A DNA stretch of 8,018 nt from Pseudomonadota bacterium. GTDB lineage: Bacteria > Bdellovibrionota > Bacteriovoracia > Bacteriovoracales > Bacteriovoracaceae. The notes under the pieces were generated by a model. That model saw only the letters and a program-made list of their open reading frames with translations, did not search any database and was not told the DNA's origin. The DNA lies in assembly GCA_023432655.1 (NCBI GenBank), contig JAEYUK010000286.1, positions 1 to 8,018 of the forward strand. The letters are read 5' to 3'. Positions 6,684-8,018 of this stretch are shown here, in pieces; the first letter of the stretch is position 1, and every line of letters begins with the position of its first letter. The position numbers and the translations under genes were made by a program.

Positions 6684-6691
6684 GAGAAGGG
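6684..6691 (+). promoter_or_regulatory. Ribosome binding site of ftsA
   Basis: GAGAAGGG ends 6 bases before the ftsA ATG at 6698 and supports that start. Flanking TGAGA (6683-6687) and TCTCA (6694-6698) could place the AGGGAA core in a small hairpin loop that includes the first base of the start codon. Confidence 0.6.
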
Positions 6692-6697
6692 AATCTC

Positions 6698-7933
6698 ATG
6701 AGTACCAAAAGTGTAATTGTCGCTTTGGATATCGGGACAACAAAAGTCTGCACCCTTATCGCGCATAAATCTGCAAAAAATTTAGAGATTCTAGGAGTAG
6801 GATCTCATCCTAGTCATGGGCTTAAAAAAGGCTCTGTCGTTAATATTGAGAAAACGGTTGAAAGCATTCGTACTTCCATTGAAGAAGCGAAGATGATGGC
6901 CGGAATTGATGAGTTAGAGTCAGCTACGATCGGGATTGCTGGCAACCATATCTACTGTTTCAACTCCTCTGGTGTTGTGCCGGTAAAGAATAAAGAAATA
7001 AAACAAAGTGATGTTGACCGTGTGATTGAGGCTGCAAAAGCAGTCTTGATTCCTTCTGATCGTGAAATCCTTCATGTTATCCCACAAGAGTTCACTGTCG
7101 ATAATACTGCCGGAATTAAAAATCCAATCGGTATGTGCGGGTCACGACTGGAAGTTAATGTCCATATCGTTACAGGTAAAACTCCCCTCATTCATAACCT
7201 TATTAAATGTGTAGAAATGGCGGGCCTTGCGGCCAATTCTATCATCCTTCAGCCAATCGCCTCTTCTCGTTCAGTTCTTTCTCAGGAAGAAAAAGAGTTA
7301 GGAGTGGTTTTAATAGATATTGGTGGGGGAACAACAGACGTTGCTGTCTGGAAAGAAGGAAGCCTTCTTCATTCGCAAATTATCCCATTGGGTGGCAATC
7401 ACTTCACTAACGACCTGGCAATTGCTTTGAAGATTCCTCACAATGAAGCAGAGAGGGTCAAATTAACCCACGGTACGGTTCTAAACGACACCCAACTAAA
7501 CGAAACTTATCTGACAGTTCAGGGCCTTTCTGGCACCAAGCCGCGCGAAGTACCCCTTAGTTTTATCTCGGAAGTACTTGGAGCTAGGGCAGAAGAGCTG
7601 TTTCAGGTGGTACATGAACTGATCTTGGAAAAGAATTTGCAAGGACAGATCACTGGAGGGTTTGTTTTAACCGGTGGTGGTGCCTTAATCAGAAATCTGC
7701 CAGAGTTAGCAGAGTATATTTTGGAAAAGCCAGTGAAGCTTGGTTACCCGATGACTTTCGGTGGGATGACCACGGCCATGCAACATCCAAAGTTTTCGAC
7801 GGTCTTAGGACTGTTACAAGAGTCACAGCATGCTTCGCAAGCAGTGACTCGCCAAGAGAAAGTAGAAGACGAAGTAGATATGTTTGATAAACTAGGAAAA
7901 TCTTTAAAAAACGTGTGGAAAGAGATTTTTTAA
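6698..7933 (+). CDS. ftsA: FtsA, actin-like divisome membrane anchor for FtsZ
   Basis: FtsA is an actin-fold ATPase that tethers FtsZ filaments to the inner membrane and links them to the periplasmic divisome. The 411 residues are close to the usual ~420. The sequence shows the phosphate 1 loop DIGTTKV (11-17), the 1C-domain region (about residues 84-162), the phosphate 2 motif DIGGGTTD (207-214) and the adenosine motif TGGGA (325-329). An acidic, variable linker (about 375-395) leads to a C-terminal amphipathic helix FDKLGKSLKNVWKEIF (396-411), the membrane-targeting sequence. All key motifs are intact. The start is supported by GAGAAGGG upstream. The gene follows an 89-base gap with hairpins, and ftsZ begins 18 bases after its stop, so ftsA-ftsZ could be expressed partly apart from the genes before them. 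Confidence 0.97.
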   Translation: MSTKSVIVALDIGTTKVCTLIAHKSAKNLEILGVGSHPSHGLKKGSVVNIEKTVESIRTSIEEAKMMAGIDELESATIGIAGNHIYCFNSSGVVPVKNKEIKQSDVDRVIEAAKAVLIPSDREILHVIPQEFTVDNTAGIKNPIGMCGSRLEVNVHIVTGKTPLIHNLIKCVEMAGLAANSIILQPIASSRSVLSQEEKELGVVLIDIGGGTTDVAVWKEGSLLHSQIIPLGGNHFTNDLAIALKIPHNEAERVKLTHGTVLNDTQLNETYLTVQGLSGTKPREVPLSFISEVLGARAEELFQVVHELILEKNLQGQITGGFVLTGGGALIRNLPELAEYILEKPVKLGYPMTFGGMTTAMQHPKFSTVLGLLQESQHASQAVTRQEKVEDEVDMFDKLGKSLKNVWKEIF

Positions 7934-7938
7934 TTTCC

Positions 7939-7944
7939 GGAGGA
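7939..7944 (+). promoter_or_regulatory. Strong Shine-Dalgarno of ftsZ
   Basis: GGAGGA lies 7 bases before the ATG at 7952. It is the closest match to the anti-Shine-Dalgarno sequence at any start in this window. This fits the usual need for FtsZ in large excess over FtsA and FtsQ. Confidence 0.8.
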
Positions 7945-7951
7945 ACTTTTT

Positions 7952-8018
7952 ATGTTCGATATTGCTGACAACCAAAATCCATCAATTGGGGCCAAGATTA
8001 AAGTCATTGGTGTAGGTG
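7952..8018 (+). CDS. ftsZ: FtsZ, tubulin-like division GTPase, 3' truncated (N terminus only)
   Basis: Only the first 22 codons are present, reading MFDIADNQNPSIGAKIKVIGVG before the window ends. The segment AKIKVIGVG matches the start of the FtsZ GTPase domain, whose first beta strand leads into the GVGGGG nucleotide loop. FtsZ polymerises into the Z-ring that organises septation. The position directly after ftsA and the strong ribosome binding site support the call. Nothing can be said of the rest of the protein. Confidence 0.9.
   Translation, partial: MFDIADNQNPSIGAKIKVIGVG

Noticed and set aside
1..8018. Search for phage, transposon, defence or CRISPR content
   Set aside because: All sequence is accounted for by dcw genes and two short gaps. 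I saw no direct repeats, terminal inverted repeats, integrase motifs or base composition shift.

Overview
The window is a stretch of the division and cell wall (dcw) cluster of a Gram-negative bacterium. All genes lie on the + strand and are tightly packed, in the order murD-like (5' truncated), ftsW, murG, murC, murB, ftsQ-like, ftsA, ftsZ (3' truncated). Base composition is moderately AT-rich by eye. The gene order, the lack of ddl between murB and ftsQ, and the divergent MurD and FtsQ proteins would fit a Bdellovibrio/Bacteriovorax-type lineage. That placement is an inference from general impression only and is weak.

Layout. Bases 3-1313 hold the C-terminal ~436 codons of a MurD-family protein whose start lies off the left edge. 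A 64-base gap with a strong 13-bp inverted repeat leads into ftsW. From ftsW to murC the genes overlap (TAATG at ftsW/murG, 17 bases at murG/murC), and murC/murB overlap by ATGA. The ftsQ-like gene starts 3 bases after murB, in the same frame. The only other sizeable gap (89 bases, 6609-6697) carries a terminator-like hairpin, a second hairpin and the ribosome binding site of ftsA. ftsA is followed 18 bases later by ftsZ, which has the best Shine-Dalgarno sequence in the window. No gene-free stretch exceeds 300 bases, and I see no RNA gene, mobile element or CRISPR array.

How the genes work together. MurB and MurC make UDP-MurNAc and add L-Ala. MurD would add D-Glu. MurG converts lipid I to lipid II at the membrane. 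FtsW polymerises lipid II at the septum. FtsQ, FtsA and FtsZ build the divisome.

Most of this is conventional. The points worth a second look are: the MurD-family protein has lost the P-loop lysine and the usual catalytic His (and probably the carbamylated Lys); the FtsQ-like protein begins with what looks like a cleavable signal peptide instead of a cytoplasmic tail plus anchor; MurB has Cys at the catalytic Ser position; and the ftsW and ftsA leaders carry RNA structures that could control translation. I do not see evidence of a wholly new system.
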